This document shows, piece by piece, positions 7,157 through 14,961 of a DNA stretch of 21,829 bases. The position numbers were made by a program, and so were the translations under genes. Each line of letters begins with the position of its first letter. Positions within the stretch are counted from its first letter, which is position 1. This stretch comes from Pyrodictiaceae archaeon (GTDB lineage Archaea > Thermoproteota > Thermoprotei_A > Sulfolobales > Pyrodictiaceae). The notes under the pieces were generated by a model. It was given only the letters and a program-made list of their open reading frames with translations, had not been told where the DNA came from and did no database searches. The DNA lies in NCBI GenBank assembly GCA_026986935.1, contig JALSNP010000001.1, forward strand, positions 1 through 21,829. The letters are read 5' to 3'.

Positions 7157-7877
7157 GCTTTATCACCTCGCGTCGCCTACCCTCTCTGAGCTCGGATACG
7201 TCTGTAATGGTGTCGACCTCGGTCCAAGGTAATGCGCTAAACTCTGCTACTCCGAGCTCCCCTATCTTGCCAAGGTAATTAGTTACATCATTTAGTTTTA
7301 AAACATCCTGGCTCAGAAGAGCACTATTCCTGATAACGGGTAGAACCTTTCTCGGATCAGCCAGGTGGACTCCGCTATCGATATGGCTCCAGTACCTGAG
7401 CTCCTTACCCACCGCGTAACCCTGCAACCCATTGCTAATTATCTTCGTTGCCTCCTCCACATTGATGAAGATAGGGGTTTTGTCACCAGCTATTACGTAC
7501 GGAGAGCTGGATCCGAACCCCATTAGACGCGCAGGGATAAAGGGTGAGTATATGTGATCGCTCATAGAGACGTAGTGCATAGAGTCTCCAAAGCCGCAGT
7601 CTTTCAGTCCTAGGAGCAGGCTGTATCCGTTCTCTTTCTCTGGCTCGTCATTAATTATTATCCTAACGGGGTCGCGGCCCATTATCCTCCTAGCCGTCTC
7701 TTTAACGGGATCTGCTATCTCATCTCTAGTGACAACACAGATCTCGGTAACACCCAGGCTATGAAGAATGGCTATAGGATACCATATGAGGGGATACCTG
7801 TCTATAATTATTAGTTGTTTAGGCTTTCCAATCCTCTTACTAAGACCGGCCGCCAGTATTAATGCATACCTAATCAC
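7131..7877 (-). CDS. Nucleotidyltransferase; probable CTP:inositol-1-phosphate cytidylyltransferase
   Basis: A GT-A-like nucleotidyltransferase domain begins at once with ALILAAGLSKRIGKPKQL, the NTP-binding loop with its Arg and Lys. VSMSDHIYSP (a D-x-H-like metal site) and a C-terminal half containing WTEVDTITD follow. I place the start at GTG 7877 (MIRYALILAAG), because GGAGG lies 8 bases upstream and family members start just before the first strand. Starting at TTG 7940 would add 21 unstructured residues. The 3' end overlaps the CDP-alcohol transferase gene, implying translational coupling. The fused counterpart in other thermophiles activates inositol 1-phosphate with CTP for synthesis of the heat-protective solute DIP; the same is inferred here. 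Inositol-phosphate synthase is not in the window. Confidence 0.84.
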   Translation of the reverse strand: MIRYALILAAGLSKRIGKPKQLIIIDRYPLIWYPIAILHSLGVTEICVVTRDEIADPVKETARRIMGRDPVRIIINDEPEKENGYSLLLGLKDCGFGDSMHYVSMSDHIYSPFIPARLMGFGSSSPYVIAGDKTPIFINVEEATKIISNGLQGYAVGKELRYWSHIDSGVHLADPRKVLPVIRNSALLSQDVLKLNDVTNYLGKIGELGVAEFSALPWTEVDTITDVSELREGRRREVIKHVINWLHS

Positions 7878-8153
7878 GGTTATCGCCTCCGCAGCTCTAA
7901 CAGCGCGATAACTATGTGGTATTGCTTGAACCCGGGGCAACTCTCCTTGTACGGCTCGTCCTCGGGGAACGGGTCGCGTTCGCTGGGCTTCAGCACTAAC
8001 GGTTGATTATACTTATTCTAAGCGTCGGTGGTTGCGCTCATCCCCCTGACGAGACAATTTTGCACCCAAACTAATAGCGTTTTACCAGGTCTATGAAGAG
8101 ACGGGCCCAGGTTCCTTCACAGATTTAAAAAGGGTATGGGCGCCTATGAGCCG
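7878..8153. other. Spacer without a convincing gene
   Basis: This 276-base gap lies between two leftward genes. It holds the likely leader of the nucleotidyltransferase gene and the end of the CBS-domain transcript. A leftward T-run (TTTTT, complement of 8127-8131) about 25 bases after the CBS stop codon is a plausible archaeal termination signal. I see no RNA gene or repeat here. Confidence 0.4.
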
Positions 8154-10040
8154 TTATTTGGCCTCAGGGGGCTTTGCCTTCTTTTCTTCAACCTTTACTA
8201 CTTCTCCTCTCTCTATGCGCAGCTTTGCTGTCCTGGCAAGCTCTCTAATTATGTCTGTCTTAGTGACTACTCCAATTACTTTGCCCTCCTCGTCAACCAC
8301 AGGCACTCCATCCACATTGTATTGGTTCATTAGCTCTATTGCTTTCACGACGTCATCGCTTGTTTTCACGTAAACGTTTCTAAGTGGAACCATTGCGTCG
8401 ACTACTAGGAGCGGTGTTACTTTTACGTATCGTCCTTTCCGTGCTGCTCCTCGGACCAGCTTTCTTACCCATATTAGGCGGCGGCTCTTTGTGCCTGTTA
8501 CTGCGTCCTCGTAGGCGACGAAGGGTAGCCTGTTAGCTGAAACCACTCCTAGGATTTGCGACCCGTCGTAAACTGTGAGCGCGTCTAGGTAGAATGTCTT
8601 CATCTTCTTTACTGCGTGGTATAGGCTGTGATGCGGGTGCACAATCCCTATACGTCCCGGAGTCATTATGTTCTCTACTTTGGCTCTGCCAGCCATGTGT
8701 CTCTCATAAGCTTCTACGATGTCGTCCTTTGTTATAAAGCCTATGGGCTGGCCTTTCTCGTCCTCTACTATAGCTACTTCGGCCTTGGACTGAGCCATTA
8801 ATAACGCGACTTTCTCTATGCTATCATCCGCTTTTACGCGCGGTATATCGGTGTCCATGACGTAGTCTATGAAGTATCTATCGTGCACTCTTCTCTTCCA
8901 TATTGGGCCCTTAAGCCCTATTGCTTTAAGCATCCCCCACTTCGTCACAACTCCAATAATTTGCCCTTTTTCATCAACTACAAGCAAGTAGTTAGTCCTA
9001 TAGCGTAGCATCATTTTACGAGCGTGCTCTATAGTGTCGTTTATCGTTACTGCTGGTAATTCTGGACGCGCTATACTCGCTGCACTTATCCCTGCAAGGG
9101 TTTCAACAGGAGGCTTGGTGACTAGTACTTGTTGCAATATGGTCCCCGTTGTTGTATAAGTGACTCTCTCCTCGGGCCTCACCTCTATTGGCAGTAATGC
9201 CTTCTTGGCTGGTTTCACTCTACCAGGCTTTGCTCCCTCCACATAGGCTCTAGCGACATCGTAGATCGTGAGCACGCCTATGAGCTTGCCCGTCTCTTCA
9301 TCTATTACTGGGAGTATTGGGAAATCATTCTCTACCATGATCTTTGCAGCGTACTCTACTGGGGTCTCTGGTGTCGCTACTGGTGCTCCGCGGAGCATTA
9401 TGGTGCGGACTTTGGCTATTGATTTGAGCCCTCTCTCGCTCTCTCTGTGGAAGAACCACCTGCCCGTAGCGACGAATTCTCTAAGCGTTATAAGTCCTAC
9501 TGGTACTGGTTCCTCCTTACTCCTCACAACGACTTTTCCTAGTTTTCCGTGATAGACGAGGTCGCTCCATACACGGTTTACTCTTTCATCCTGGTACGTG
9601 ATGTAGTCATCTAGGTTCTCCGTGGTCATAACCTCTGCAACTGTCTCCGCTATAGGCTCGAAACCAGCCGCCATTAGTCCCTTGACTATGTCAGCGATGC
9701 TAACAACACCAATTACTCTAGGGTTATCGGGGGAATCAAGAACTGGTACTGCGTATACTTTTTCTTCGCGCATGCGCTGTATTACTTCCTCGACTTCATC
9801 CTCCTTATAGGCTACTGGGTAATCGAGTGCAATATCTTTTGCACGGAGATGTGAGTAGTGGCTAGTTATCTGTATTACTTCTCGCCAAGTCACGTATCCC
9901 TCATACTTCATCTCCTTCTCGTTATTCACTATAACCGCTATGGGTTCCTCACTGTCCCGCAACATGGCCCTAACAACGGTGGCTGGAGTATCACCACTCA
10001 CTACTACCTGAGGCTTCCTAGCAACTTCCCATACCTTCAC
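8154..10040 (-). CDS. Large stand-alone protein with eight CBS domains
   Basis: The 628 residues are almost wholly CBS domains, which bind adenine nucleotides or SAM and usually regulate an attached enzyme or channel. I count eight: about 5-60, 67-122, 134-192, 211-267, 322-376, 392-446, 455-512 and 546-602. Most end in the typical IGVV-T/S-x-x-D-I pattern, and repeats two, four, six and eight are the most canonical. Repeat three has a degenerate middle. Linkers at 270-320 and 513-545 are basic, and the C-terminal tail is highly charged (EEKKAKPPEAK). There is no catalytic, membrane or DNA-binding domain. The start is GTG 10040 with GGGTGA 6 bases upstream and a TATA-like box near 10080. It may be an energy sensor; the partner is unknown. 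Confidence 0.9.
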   Translation of the reverse strand: MKVWEVARKPQVVVSGDTPATVVRAMLRDSEEPIAVIVNNEKEMKYEGYVTWREVIQITSHYSHLRAKDIALDYPVAYKEDEVEEVIQRMREEKVYAVPVLDSPDNPRVIGVVSIADIVKGLMAAGFEPIAETVAEVMTTENLDDYITYQDERVNRVWSDLVYHGKLGKVVVRSKEEPVPVGLITLREFVATGRWFFHRESERGLKSIAKVRTIMLRGAPVATPETPVEYAAKIMVENDFPILPVIDEETGKLIGVLTIYDVARAYVEGAKPGRVKPAKKALLPIEVRPEERVTYTTTGTILQQVLVTKPPVETLAGISAASIARPELPAVTINDTIEHARKMMLRYRTNYLLVVDEKGQIIGVVTKWGMLKAIGLKGPIWKRRVHDRYFIDYVMDTDIPRVKADDSIEKVALLMAQSKAEVAIVEDEKGQPIGFITKDDIVEAYERHMAGRAKVENIMTPGRIGIVHPHHSLYHAVKKMKTFYLDALTVYDGSQILGVVSANRLPFVAYEDAVTGTKSRRLIWVRKLVRGAARKGRYVKVTPLLVVDAMVPLRNVYVKTSDDVVKAIELMNQYNVDGVPVVDEEGKVIGVVTKTDIIRELARTAKLRIERGEVVKVEEKKAKPPEAK

Positions 10041-10075
10041 TTAACTTCACCCACGTGAGGAAAGTGTATAACGAG

Positions 10076-10083
10076 TATAAAAG
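10076..10083 (-). promoter_or_regulatory. TATA box for the CBS-domain gene
   Basis: Read leftward, CTTTTATA lies 36-43 bases before the GTG start at 10040. The spacing predicts a leader of roughly 10-15 bases that contains the GGGTGA ribosome binding site. This suggests the gene has its own promoter although the flavoprotein gene lies upstream on the same strand. Confidence 0.55.
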
Positions 10084-10124
10084 AATCCAACGCTCTAAGA
10101 CCTTATCACAAAATATTACTCCGG

Positions 10125-11555
10125 CTAGCATCTAGTATCCCATTTCCTTCGCGCCACATAGTCCCCTATGAAGCCCTTGGCTGGAAGCGGTACGTCGGGC
10201 TTAATCCCGAAATCAACTAGGATTCTGAGCGCTGCGTTAACACCAGCTACCCCGTTAACCTCGCCGCCCGGATAGCTGCTAGCGCTACCATGATAGAGAC
10301 ATGGTATGGAGGTCCGGTAGTCATTCCAGCCAGGTAGAGGACGCTTATCAAAAAGATAATCATCTATCATTGGTAAGTGATCTGGATGCCCAGTATAATT
10401 GCTACAACAAATTACCTGTACACGTAGATCTCTTACATCGTACCCTATTAGCTCCTCTTCGCTAGTACCTGGCGGTAGTACTCGTAGAGCATCGTTTGTG
10501 AAGCCGCTGAACTGGACAAGGTATTTTCCATTATACTGACCCACGTACGTATATTCTCCACCGAACCCGCTAGACCATTTAACATAGATTGGTACATCTC
10601 TCCACCCATGTTCTAGGGGCGGATTAGGCTGGGCAGAGAACAGGTAGTCTATCCTCTTAACCCTACTTCTTAGACTCGTGCTCCTCCTAGCTCTTTCTAT
10701 AAGCCTTATCTCGTACTCCTCAAGGCGATCATAGCCCCCTATATCGAGGAGAGAGGTTATCGGTGCCGAGAATAGGGTCGCTCGAGAAATTATTCTCTCC
10801 CCACTGGACAGCTCTACTCCATATGCTCTACCATCTCTTATAATGATTTCCCGAACCCTACTTCCTAGAAGCACATGGACTCCAAGCCGTACTAGGCTCT
10901 CCCTAATCCTTTTAGAAAAACTCGTCATTGATTCACGAGGCCTGCCCCAAATATTGTTGTTTTGCAAGTAGTATGCTAAGACAAACCCGCTAGAATCAAG
11001 CATTGATGGATAGATGAAATAATCCCAGTACTTTCTAGGCATAAACTCGGATAATATCTTTCTCGACGTACTCGCTACAATCTCTGCTAATCCGCATGAA
11101 TCAAGGAGCTGGGCTGCCTCCTCCTTGCTCGGAGCACTCACAGTATAGTATAGGCCCAGCTTCTTGTAACACGACCAGAACTTCTTAATCATTTTTAGCA
11201 AGTCTTTAATGTCTACTCCGTTTTCTAAGAATTCACGTACTAATTTCTCCTCGTCCATCCACCAGCGGAAAACAACGCCATTATTGCTATCTAGTTCCAC
11301 CCAGTTGGGGTCGGGGTAGGAAGACTCTGGCCATATATTCAACCACTCACGGAGCTCCACCGGAACTAAGCCTATAACGTATGCGAATCTCGATGAAGGT
11401 ACACCATACACGTATTTCCCGCCAGCCAGTCCTCCGAGAACATTGTTTTGTTCAACAACAGCTACTCGTAACCCATGCATAGAGAGGACAAGGGCTGCTA
11501 TTGCCCCGTTATGGCCTCCCCCAATAACCACGACGTCATAGGTGCTCTCTCCCAT
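10125..11555 (-). CDS. FAD-dependent oxidoreductase, phytoene desaturase/PYROXD2-like
   Basis: A 476-residue flavoprotein. The N-terminal Rossmann motif is YDVVVIGGGHNGAIAALVLSMHGLRVAVVEQ (residues 6-36), with GGGHNG binding the FAD and the Glu at the end of strand two. GGLAGG follows at about 42. The C-terminal FAD segment LYHGSASSYPGGEVNGVAGVNAA near 425-447 is characteristic of the COG1233 family of carotenoid desaturases, retinol saturases and PYROXD2. No membrane anchor is visible. No isoprenoid or carotenoid genes are adjacent, so the substrate is unknown and a carotenoid role should not be assumed. The ATG at 11555 is sensible, a few residues before the first strand. It is divergent from the aminopropyltransferase, with a candidate sRNA in between. 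Confidence 0.86.
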   Translation of the reverse strand: MGESTYDVVVIGGGHNGAIAALVLSMHGLRVAVVEQNNVLGGLAGGKYVYGVPSSRFAYVIGLVPVELREWLNIWPESSYPDPNWVELDSNNGVVFRWWMDEEKLVREFLENGVDIKDLLKMIKKFWSCYKKLGLYYTVSAPSKEEAAQLLDSCGLAEIVASTSRKILSEFMPRKYWDYFIYPSMLDSSGFVLAYYLQNNNIWGRPRESMTSFSKRIRESLVRLGVHVLLGSRVREIIIRDGRAYGVELSSGERIISRATLFSAPITSLLDIGGYDRLEEYEIRLIERARRSTSLRSRVKRIDYLFSAQPNPPLEHGWRDVPIYVKWSSGFGGEYTYVGQYNGKYLVQFSGFTNDALRVLPPGTSEEELIGYDVRDLRVQVICCSNYTGHPDHLPMIDDYLFDKRPLPGWNDYRTSIPCLYHGSASSYPGGEVNGVAGVNAALRILVDFGIKPDVPLPAKGFIGDYVARRKWDTRC

Positions 11556-11636
11556 ATTATCTTCCCAAACCCGGGCTTGGGCTTACCCAAAAATAGTACC
11601 TATGCCCTATTCTAGAGCGCTGGATAATCTTCTAGG

Positions 11637-11696
11637 GAGTGATGAAGGCCTTTAGGGTTGAGGAGAGCCGATGAACGAAGTACCCTCGGCTGATAT
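11637..11696 (+). ncRNA. Candidate C/D box sRNA (2'-O-methylation guide)
   Basis: In the 202-base divergent gap, the boxes occur in the right order. Box C is GTGATGA (11639-11645), followed by a 12-base guide (11646-11657) and D' TTGA (11658-11661). After a 6-base spacer comes C' CCGATGA (11668-11674), a 15-base segment (11675-11689) and D CTGA (11690-11693). The first guide length is exactly the archaeal norm; the second is slightly long. D' and C' are one or two bases off consensus. By the D+5 rule the D' guide would direct methylation within a target reading CCCTAAAGGCCT, and the D guide within CCGAGGGTACTT. I could not test these against rRNA or tRNA. L7Ae, Nop5 and fibrillarin would be its partners. 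Confidence 0.55.
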
Positions 11697-11711
11697 TCCT
11701 TGATCTTCTAA

Positions 11712-11719
11712 TTTTTTAG
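11712..11719 (+). promoter_or_regulatory. Possible TATA box for the aminopropyltransferase gene
   Basis: TTTTTTAG lies 39-46 bases before ATG 11758, giving room for a short leader containing GGGGATGCGGT. It directly follows the candidate sRNA, so it may separate the two transcripts. Confidence 0.35.
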
Positions 11720-11757
11720 AGACGGTGGAATAGACAAGGTATCTACGGGGATGCGGT

Positions 11758-12636
11758 ATGGCTCAACATGATGTTCTGCTTCTATATCAGTACTCGGGAC
11801 CCTTAGCAACACTATATTATGTTGAGGACATATTGTACCAGACGAGGTCAAAGTTCCAGCGTATCATAATCGCTAAACTAAAGTACTTTGGTAAAAGCCT
11901 TATACTTGACGATCTTATTCAGAGCACAGAGCTCGACGAATACATATACCACGAGTCACTAGTGCACCCGGCAATGACTCTTCACCCAGATCCTAGACGT
12001 GTACTTATTCTAGGGGGCGGTGAGGGGGCGACTCTCCGCGAGGTTCTAAGACATAATACTGTTGAGCGGGCAGTGATGGTTGATATTGATGAAGAGGTTA
12101 TCAATGTATCTAAGAAGTATCTACCAGAATGGCACCAGGGAGCTTTTAATGATAAGAGATCAGAGGTACTAATCATGGATGGCTTCGAGTACATAAAACA
12201 AGCAATCAGCCGGGGAGAGGAGTTCGACGTCATAATAATGGATTTAACCGATCCCTATGGGTCAGAGATCGCTGCCCACCTGTATAATGTTGATGCGTTC
12301 AAGTTAATTAAGAATGCTTTATCGCCGAACGGGGTGCTAGTAACCCAGGCGGGCTGCTCATCGCTATTCCCAAGAGAGTTTAAAGAAGTGTATGAGGCGG
12401 CAAGATCTGTATTCAGATATGCCCGGGAATACGTGACATGGATACCATCATTTGCCTACATGAATAGCTTCATCATAGCCAGTGATGCTCATGACGCGAT
12501 GGGGGTGAGCGCCGAGACTATAGACAGGCGTCTAAGCGAGCGGGGCGTGAAGACGCGCTACTTTAACGGTAAACGATACCTAGCCATGTTATGGCTCTCG
12601 ATGCTAGAGGATAAGAGTGTAAAGGGGAAAAACTAG
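11758..12636 (+). CDS. speE: Polyamine aminopropyltransferase (spermidine/thermospermine synthase family)
   Basis: It transfers the aminopropyl group of decarboxylated SAM to an amine acceptor. The 292-residue protein has a short N-terminal beta domain and then the Rossmann-like fold: YHESLVHP (64-71), GGGEGATLREVLRH (86-99), acidic VDIDEEVI (108-115), a DGFEYI segment (about 141) and the active-site DLTDP (162-166). The GGGEGA and DLTDP forms resemble archaeal and plant thermospermine-type enzymes rather than classical GGGDGG spermidine synthases. Crenarchaeal homologues from Hyperthermus and Pyrobaculum are known to make long-chain polyamines. Broad acceptor use, including agmatine, is possible. 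It fits with the ureohydrolase at 16.9-17.8 kb. Its stop codon lies two bases from that of the convergent regulator. Confidence 0.92.
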   Translation: MAQHDVLLLYQYSGPLATLYYVEDILYQTRSKFQRIIIAKLKYFGKSLILDDLIQSTELDEYIYHESLVHPAMTLHPDPRRVLILGGGEGATLREVLRHNTVERAVMVDIDEEVINVSKKYLPEWHQGAFNDKRSEVLIMDGFEYIKQAISRGEEFDVIIMDLTDPYGSEIAAHLYNVDAFKLIKNALSPNGVLVTQAGCSSLFPREFKEVYEAARSVFRYAREYVTWIPSFAYMNSFIIASDAHDAMGVSAETIDRRLSERGVKTRYFNGKRYLAMLWLSMLEDKSVKGKN

Positions 12637-12638
12637 GA

Positions 12639-13031
12639 CTAGGATTTTCTCATTAAAGCTTGTTCAAGTGATGCTATTTTCTCGCATATGCTTGCAACGT
12701 TTTTCACTAGATCAGGCGGTGTCTGATATAGATAGGCCCGGCCACCTCTTCTCAATGGGTAAGGTTTCCTTACTACTAGTGACCGAGCGTATAGGCTTCT
12801 CAGTGCGCGCCTCACTACCTCTGGGTTACGGCTTAGAGCAGCTGCGATATCCTTAGCTATGCCTCCGCGCTCATGAGTTATCAAATACGCTAGAACCTGT
12901 GCCTCTTCCTCGCTTAGTGAGAAGACGCATTTTAGTACGCACCTGAGCCGCTGCGAGTTAAACTCGTAGGGTATTTGTCTCTGGAGTGTCATCCTTTTAT
13001 AAAACGTATCCGAGAATAGGCCAGAATCCAC
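12639..13031 (-). CDS. Winged-helix DNA-binding protein, TrmB/MarR-like
   Basis: About 130 residues. The core LSEEEAQVLAYLITHERGGIAKDIAAALSRNPEVVRRALRSLYARSLVVRKPY reads as helix-turn-helix (about 40-90) followed by a basic wing (PLRRGGRAYLYQ). A C-terminal helix (VASICEKIASLEQALMRKS) could dimerise. No metal-binding Cys cluster or ligand domain is apparent. I chose GTG 13031 because GGAGGTG lies exactly 6 bases upstream; GTG 13040 has no room for a ribosome binding site, and ATG 12992 would give a shorter form. It converges with speE with only two bases between the stops. Its targets are unknown; the aminopropyltransferase gene or its own promoter are guesses. Confidence 0.8.
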   Translation of the reverse strand: MDSGLFSDTFYKRMTLQRQIPYEFNSQRLRCVLKCVFSLSEEEAQVLAYLITHERGGIAKDIAAALSRNPEVVRRALRSLYARSLVVRKPYPLRRGGRAYLYQTPPDLVKNVASICEKIASLEQALMRKS

Positions 13032-13176
13032 TAAGGGCACCTCCAGTAAGGGCTCCGGGTCTATTATTCTTCATTGTTTCCTAAAAACAGTAACGTGGGA
13101 TAAATAATAGAAAGTAGTACCTTATAGCAATTCCCTTAAGCGGTTAGCCAACATGCCCAGGGCTACGGCTATGATG

Positions 13177-13192
13177 CCTAAAAACCTTTAGG
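13177..13192 (-). terminator. Hairpin at the lysS stop codon with T-run
   Basis: Read leftward, CCTAAA and TTTAGG pair around a 4-base loop; the lysS stop TAA is inside the first arm, and a TTTTT run lies in the loop and second arm. It resembles the arrangement at the end of pck. The stem is weak (A/T rich), so termination is inferred mainly from the T-run. Confidence 0.4.
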
Positions 13193-14891
13193 ACAAGCTG
13201 CTCAACCTATTAACTACGAACTCTTTGCTAAGTAGTGCTAGGAGAGGAGCAGCCCTCGGCCCACTCTCGCGCCCGAGGAACACCTTGTAGAAGTACTTGT
13301 AGAATTCTTTCCGTTCCTCATTGCCCCAGCCTCTTGTATACTCTATAAGTACTTTCTTTATAGCGTCCTCGCTCCACTCGTCTAAGCCCTCCAGGATCTC
13401 GCCAAGCCTCTTCAACATATCTCTGTACTTGGGGGGTATCTGGGCTATGAGGTCTTTGTCTATTTCCTCGAGTATTTTTACTCTCATATAATCCGGAGCA
13501 TATAGTTGAGCCCATCTCCTAGCCCTCGGTAGTAGGGTCATTAGACGCTGTATATCGAAGCTAGTAGGGCTTTGAGGCATGTGGCCGCTTCTTTGTAGTC
13601 TTTTCAGGGCTTCTTCGCGCCAAAGGCTCTCTGGGAGTATTTGAGCTAATATGGCTACGTGGCTGTAAGGTGGCTGGGCTGGGAGATCTCTGGGTGGCTG
13701 GCCTCGGACATAGCTTAGCTCATAGCTTCGCTTCATTAGTAGGTCTTCCTCCTCCTTGCCGCTTGTCTCTGCCCCGTAGAATATGCGCTCAGCCTTATAG
13801 TATAGGTTGTAATAGTTTGGCACCTCGTGGAGCCCTAGGCTTATTTTCCTCATGGGCGGTGTCCGGAGGAAGAGGAATCGCAATACCTCTGCATGAGCTA
13901 CTTCCAGCCATTCACGCGGAGTGAAGCCTATGAAATCACTACTACTCATATCAGCTTCGGCGCCGTCACGGTTCCTTAAGGCTACCCACTCGTATGGTAT
14001 TCCCTCTGGCGGTGTTATGTTAAAAATTGTTGCAATCTCGTTAGCACTATCACGGCTTCCTCCAGGGGTTGCATGGTCTTTTCCATAAGGCTCGAAATCA
14101 ACCCCTAGAGCCCACCAGACACCCACCCACTCTATTCTCCAGTTGAGCTTCCCCTCCGTGATACTAGCCCAGCCCTCGTTCCCACAGTAGCGGCATCGAT
14201 AACGAACTCTTTCATAATCATCGCTTACCTCTATAGCCTCTGTAGCATCTATTCTACCACATCGAGCACAGATGGGCTCAAAGGGTATCCAGCCGCTCGG
14301 ATAAGGCTTCCTACCCCTATACTTGTTTACAACCTTTCTAACGTCCTCCCGTTTTCTCAAAACCTCTTTAACAAACTCCTTTAGATCTCCTTTATACATA
14401 TCAGTGGTCGAGACAACCTCTACCTGGCCATCGGTAAACTCGTGGAGATACGGGCCGAAATCGAGCCAGTATCTCTCAACCCAGCTACTCAGCTCGCCCA
14501 GAGGATCCGGCACGCGTACAAGAGGCCACCCAGTATACTTCTTTGCCTTCTCAGGGTCGCCGAACGCCCTAAGCTGGCTCTCCTTGCCCTTCCACGCATC
14601 CTGCGTATAGAGCGTCAAGTACTGCTTTATTCTCAGCCCTTTACTTGCCAATATTCTGCGAAGAACCTCGGGGATAATGACCTCGCCTCTCAGTCTCCCA
14701 ACGTGCTGAAGGCCGGAGACAGATAGACCCCCATTGAATACATACATGTCTTTATTTCTTCTCCTTAACCGGGTTTCAAGCCACTCAGCAAGCGCGTCTA
14801 CCCAGTGCCTTAACCCTGCCTCAGTCCTCACCACGGGCTCTCGTAGGAATCTCTCCTTACGAACATCTGCGACACTCACGCTATGTAACAC
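13188..14891 (-). CDS. lysS: Lysyl-tRNA synthetase, class I
   Basis: It charges tRNA-Lys. This is the archaeal class I type, unrelated to bacterial class II LysRS, at 567 residues. The HIGH-like motif is SVSGLQHVGRLRGE near residues 57-70. A zinc-ribbon insert follows with CARCG (about 207) and CRYCG (about 232), then the LysRS-I blocks WALGVDFEPYGKDHATPGGS and EVPNYYNLYYKAERIFYG. The second signature region reads DMSSSDF (about 312-318), where homologues from Euryarchaeota have KMSSSKG, so both lysines are replaced by Asp. I keep GTG 14891; GTG 14879 is an alternative because neither has an ideally spaced ribosome binding site. A TATA-like box lies about 50 bases upstream, with a tandem repeat just beyond it. 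Confidence 0.94.
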   Translation of the reverse strand: MLHSVSVADVRKERFLREPVVRTEAGLRHWVDALAEWLETRLRRRNKDMYVFNGGLSVSGLQHVGRLRGEVIIPEVLRRILASKGLRIKQYLTLYTQDAWKGKESQLRAFGDPEKAKKYTGWPLVRVPDPLGELSSWVERYWLDFGPYLHEFTDGQVEVVSTTDMYKGDLKEFVKEVLRKREDVRKVVNKYRGRKPYPSGWIPFEPICARCGRIDATEAIEVSDDYERVRYRCRYCGNEGWASITEGKLNWRIEWVGVWWALGVDFEPYGKDHATPGGSRDSANEIATIFNITPPEGIPYEWVALRNRDGAEADMSSSDFIGFTPREWLEVAHAEVLRFLFLRTPPMRKISLGLHEVPNYYNLYYKAERIFYGAETSGKEEEDLLMKRSYELSYVRGQPPRDLPAQPPYSHVAILAQILPESLWREEALKRLQRSGHMPQSPTSFDIQRLMTLLPRARRWAQLYAPDYMRVKILEEIDKDLIAQIPPKYRDMLKRLGEILEGLDEWSEDAIKKVLIEYTRGWGNEERKEFYKYFYKVFLGRESGPRAAPLLALLSKEFVVNRLSSLS

Positions 14892-14940
14892 CTACACCTA
14901 TAACCCTTATGCCAACTAACGAGGACAATAGAAGGAACCC

Positions 14941-14949
14941 GTATTTAAG
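14941..14949 (-). promoter_or_regulatory. TATA box for lysS
   Basis: Read leftward, CTTAAATAC lies 50-58 bases before the GTG at 14891, with a purine just upstream as in a BRE. Predicted initiation is near 14918. Confidence 0.5.
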
Positions 14950-14961
14950 ATATGTCTCCAC

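Noticed and set aside
7918..7940. tRNA-like TTCAAG next to a GC stem on the minus strand
   Set aside because: The second half of the T stem and the acceptor and anticodon stems cannot be formed; it is coincidental.
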